Of a stretch of DNA of 64,000 nt, positions 60,425 through 64,000 are shown one piece after another. This stretch comes from Phorcus lineatus. Lineage: Eukaryota; Mollusca; Gastropoda; Trochida; Trochidae. The DNA lies in NCBI GenBank assembly GCA_921293015.1, contig OV121092.1, positions 4,904,001 to 4,968,000 of the forward strand, written 5' to 3'. Position 1 is the first letter of the stretch. Each line of letters starts with the position of its first letter. The notes below the pieces were generated by a model. That model was not told the origin of the DNA and did not search any database. It saw nothing but the letters and a program-made list of their open reading frames with translations. A program made the position numbers and the translations under genes.

Positions 60425-63400
60425 CATCTTGTATAAATAATCCGAACTTTATGAATCGGAATCAATACAATCCTCGACTACCAAGGCTAAATGTCCTGGT
60501 TTGCTCTTCCCTTTATCATCCCAAGGACGTCTATTGAAAATTCTCAAACGGAATACAGGTTGTATTTTGTCTCTACCTCATGGATTGGACCTGCGATCCG
60601 CTCGATAAAACATGAATCAGTCTTAAGTTGAGGAAATTGGCATGTAATTCAAGCTCTTAGCACCCACTTTCATGTTAAAATATTTTCAGGAGGCACGGTT
60701 GCTTTAGAGATTTTAAATTCCAAATTTGATTTTGCGCTTAGTGGAACTTAATTAAACTAGGCCTTATCTAAAACACAACTCCACATCTCTATAACGCATG
60801 TTCATTTGGTCATGGTATCATAACAAGAAGTGGCGGGTTATTTCAGTGCAGATTTTCCTGATAGAATGACCAGGGGAATGAGTAGAGAGCAGTTGAAAAT
60901 TAAGCTATGATAATAAACAAACTGATTAAATTATTTTCAGTGAAAAAACAAAAACATGTTTTTAATTTATTAGCAAAAATGTTAGGTGTTCAAAATTTTT
61001 CATTAACTACTTATAAGTACTGTTTTGCGATTTTGTATTTTATATGTCTTTGAACGTTATCCCTAGTTATCGGAAGCCCTTGAGACTTAGGATTTCCCCT
61101 TAACAACAATTGATGGTATAATTTATGGCTATAGCATAAAGATTAGAATAGCGCAGCTTTGAACTATAAGTGTGAGCAGACTGAATGCTAAATGAGAAAT
61201 CAATGTGTGGCCATTGTGAGCAATGAAGATAGATACTGTTAAACTTTGACTTTAAGTTATTATCAATAATCAACACTCCTTACAATTTACCTCATAAATT
61301 CATTGCGTTACTCACCATATGACTGAAGGTACATTTCGAAAGTTCATCACGTCACGGGCAGTAGCACTTTTTTTGAAAGATTGATTCCTTCAGCTTTCCG
61401 GTATTAAATCTCGGTTTAAGCCAGATGTATTATCTTCAGAGGATCAAAAAATATCGTTACTCAAACCGATCATATGTAGAGAGTAGTGTAGAAGAGCATT
61501 TTTGTGTGAAGTGGATAGTCGAAGTGGATGACTATCGACTTTTACACATTTGTGGAATCATTCACGCGCAATAAATTATACGTGGGTTTTTTCAGAAAAT
61601 AGATTCAACTTAAAAAGGCAAATTTTCATCTCATATAAAACTACGCATGATATTATCGTATTAACGTGGCAAAAGAACAGTTATATTTCACATTTTAGAT
61701 CAAAGCCACGACACTTTCTGTTTTCCCTATAATTGCCTCATCTTGTAAAACGCCAAAACCATATCAAACAAACATTACAAGAAGAATCATTCGTACTCGT
61801 GGTGGTACTGTTGAAAGCATTAGTACCATCGATTAGAAAATCGGTGATTAACTAAAGAAAAATAACAATAGGCCAGATGTTCTTATCAAAAGACGTTTTC
61901 CCTTGATAAAATTGTATGTACAATTGTATTTTGTAAAGCAAGAAAATACCACTGCTGATAAAGCTTCAACACTTGCTAGGATAGACACAGGAGCCTTTCC
62001 TGTAACTAACAATTGTGATAAATAAAGTTTAGATAGTCTGTATATAGAAATTGAGTAACATTGTCCTTTGGCTGTACAATAAACCCGAGTCAAGGAAAAA
62101 GTTTGGACCCTTATGCTTGGGCGAAGCTCTTAAAAGATAGCAATGAAAGTACAACCCCTTCAAGGTAATAAAGAATTGTTTGCGCTTAAAGAATAGATAA
62201 AGCATGAATATTGTGTATTTGGAATATTTGATTAAATATCTCTTTGGAAATGTCTAGCTAAATCAAATGATGTAATTGACCCTTTTTAGGACAAGAAATA
62301 AGAAATGCTGTTCCATTCAATGTGAGAAAATTAATTTCACAAACACAAGCTAGGCAATGAACATAGTTTTAAAAATCGACCTGTCTTTATTAGAAAAGAA
62401 TAATTGAAAAATGTACAAATATTAAGAAGCAATTTTAACATCACGTTGTTACCGCCAGAAAACAGATTTGATTTAATGAAAGTAATTAAAAATAATATAT
62501 CATATATTGTATATTATATGTATGAATAATATAATAATTTCTAAATTCTTTCTATATTCTAAATTGTCAAATTTGTTAAAGCGTTACAACATTCATACTC
62601 AAATTATTAACACACACAAAAATAAATAACATGTAACAAACATGTTTTGATAGTTTTTGCTTGTTTGTGTCCGAGAACCTTGGTCAGTCTTTACAAGAAA
62701 CATCAACAACCTGATAAATGTATACTTTCCATAGGGAAACTGCAAGACATATATTTACGTAATCACATGTCATTTGATCTACATTAACAAACAATGTTAT
62801 CATGAAATATTCAAAGATGGATGGAAAGACGAAATAATATTGAACATTAATATCATACAGTAATGTATCAGTGCACGAAAGTTAAGCAGTTATGTTTTGT
62901 GAATGAAGCTTCCCAAAGAAAATTTGATACCTTAAAATGAAATTTAATGATGATTTTTTATTGAAATTTAATATCTTTTTCCTTTTCAAAAACAAGGTTT
63001 CCAAAATGACAAAGGCATAAGATAATAAAAAGTGGAACTATTACATTTTTACTTCATTTTTAGCGTAAGCAATTTTGCAAAACAAATCCAACAGGTGTTT
63101 ATGAGGATATAGTAGTAAAATTTTAATTTTCATGTGTGTTCTTTTGATTGTCAATTGTTGAGGTTAACTGTCCAATGAATATATAATGTTCGTATTGTTT
63201 CCCTGATTCCGTGTTCATTATTAGAGATCCATAATAATTGTACTGCATCAAACTTGTGCACAAATTAACAATTATGGTTAAATTGCCTAACAAACAAAAT
63301 CTCTAACGCTGGATAATCGTCTTTAAAAAGCAAATTCCATTCTTAAAACCTTTTATTTACATGTGACACTTTCCATTAAAGTATGACTGTTCATCTGGGA

Positions 63401-63759
63401 GTGTTTTTATCAAATGCAGAAACTTGTTCTCAATCACTTGATAATACATTCAATATTCAACTTCGTTTCGCATACTTTACAATGAGAATCATTTTGAAAT
63501 TAATGATAAAACGACCTTCTTCACCTAATCATCGCAGATATAATATATGACTGCTCTCATCTCATTTCTCATTTTAGGACATCAACAAAGACAATTACTA
63601 GACAATTTGCACAAAGAAGTATACTAGTAAACCTCTAGAAGGGGTTAATCAGGACAGTAGGCAATGTAGGCATTGTCTAAACTTTGGGCTTGGGCTAATG
63701 ATATATCACGTCTTCTGATATTCAACATGATGGTGTCAGGGAGTTCATTACACAACATG

Positions 63760-64000
63760 TGAATGGTCACCATTGTGATAAGGTCAAACACACACGGATA
63801 TTACGTTACCATACTTAATTTACACGCCTCCTAAGGTGCTAATAAACATATCAAATTATTTAAAGATGATAACTTAACTGAAATGATTAAAATGATGTGT
63901 TCAGTTATTCTTTTGAACAATATCACTCGTTAGTTTCTTATAGAAAAGGGAATAAATAAATGGATGTGCTTTTTTTCTTGCTACGAAAAATCTAAAACAC
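63760..64000. other. Non-coding end of window
   Basis: AT-rich sequence, no feature recognised. Confidence 0.35.

Larger units (their letters stand above)
57690..63760. repeat. Segmental repeat, copy C
   Basis: Collinear with copy B (40.4-48.0 kb) and in part copy A; matching blocks are listed under those entries. It lacks the foldback element. No gene was recognised in it; the 61-codon frame at 58,361-58,546 is in a block whose counterparts in A and B read differently. Confidence 0.65.

Noticed and set aside
60113-60436. Asn/Ser-rich and Ile/Val-rich frames
   Set aside because: Translation of the 21-bp minisatellite.

Overview
This is an AT-rich, gene-poor, repeat-dense eukaryotic (animal) genomic window. 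It is most likely from a gastropod mollusc. Three pieces of evidence point there: fragments of a short interspersed repeat whose tail (CTCAC/ACTC runs after a GCGTTAAAC-type core) I recognise from abalone and related snails and limpets, a single-exon rhodopsin-class neuropeptide-type receptor, and Tc1/mariner and Ty3/gypsy elements of invertebrate type. There is no prokaryotic gene organisation. I cannot name the species.

Layout. At 1.25-2.43 kb is the only convincing host protein gene, an intronless class A GPCR on the minus strand with a poly(A) signal just past its stop. From about 8.4 to 26.2 kb lie two diverged tandem copies of a segment of roughly 7 kb (8.4-15.3 and 16.9-26.2 kb). The second is inflated by a decayed Tc1-like transposon (18.24-19.77), a mariner fossil (19.87-20.09), and a 2.2 kb terminal-inverted-repeat element (20.89-23.08) that itself carries a 140 bp hAT-like MITE. 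At 27.97-30.3 kb is a 60-bp minisatellite of about 2.3 kb. From 31.9 to 63.8 kb a second non-coding segment occurs three times in diverged form (A 31.9-36.7, B 38.25-48.06, C 57.69-63.76), each copy with its own insertions. Copy A has an exact 246-bp tandem duplication and a possible terminal exon. Copy B has a foldback element of about 2.27 kb (41.23-43.50). Between B and C sits a structurally complete Ty3/gypsy LTR retrotransposon (49,407-57,540, minus strand).

The retrotransposon is the best-defined system here. It has two 1050-bp LTRs differing at only two positions, a target-site duplication, a polypurine tract, a gag with a CCHC knuckle, and a pol with protease, RT, RNase H and integrase. 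A near-textbook -1 frameshift signal joins gag to pol: a U UUA AAC heptamer, a 6-nt spacer, and a 9+4 bp hairpin that contains the gag stop codon. Its integrase has Asn in place of the second catalytic Asp, so this very young copy may be unable to integrate on its own.

The most unusual structure is the foldback element. Its two arms are assembled from one short motif family, with palindromic 16-mers in the terminal repeats and units of about 62 bp in head-to-head arrays of about 6 and 22 copies. A detached terminus lies at 9.9 kb. Alignments were done by eye, so segmental-duplication edges are approximate.
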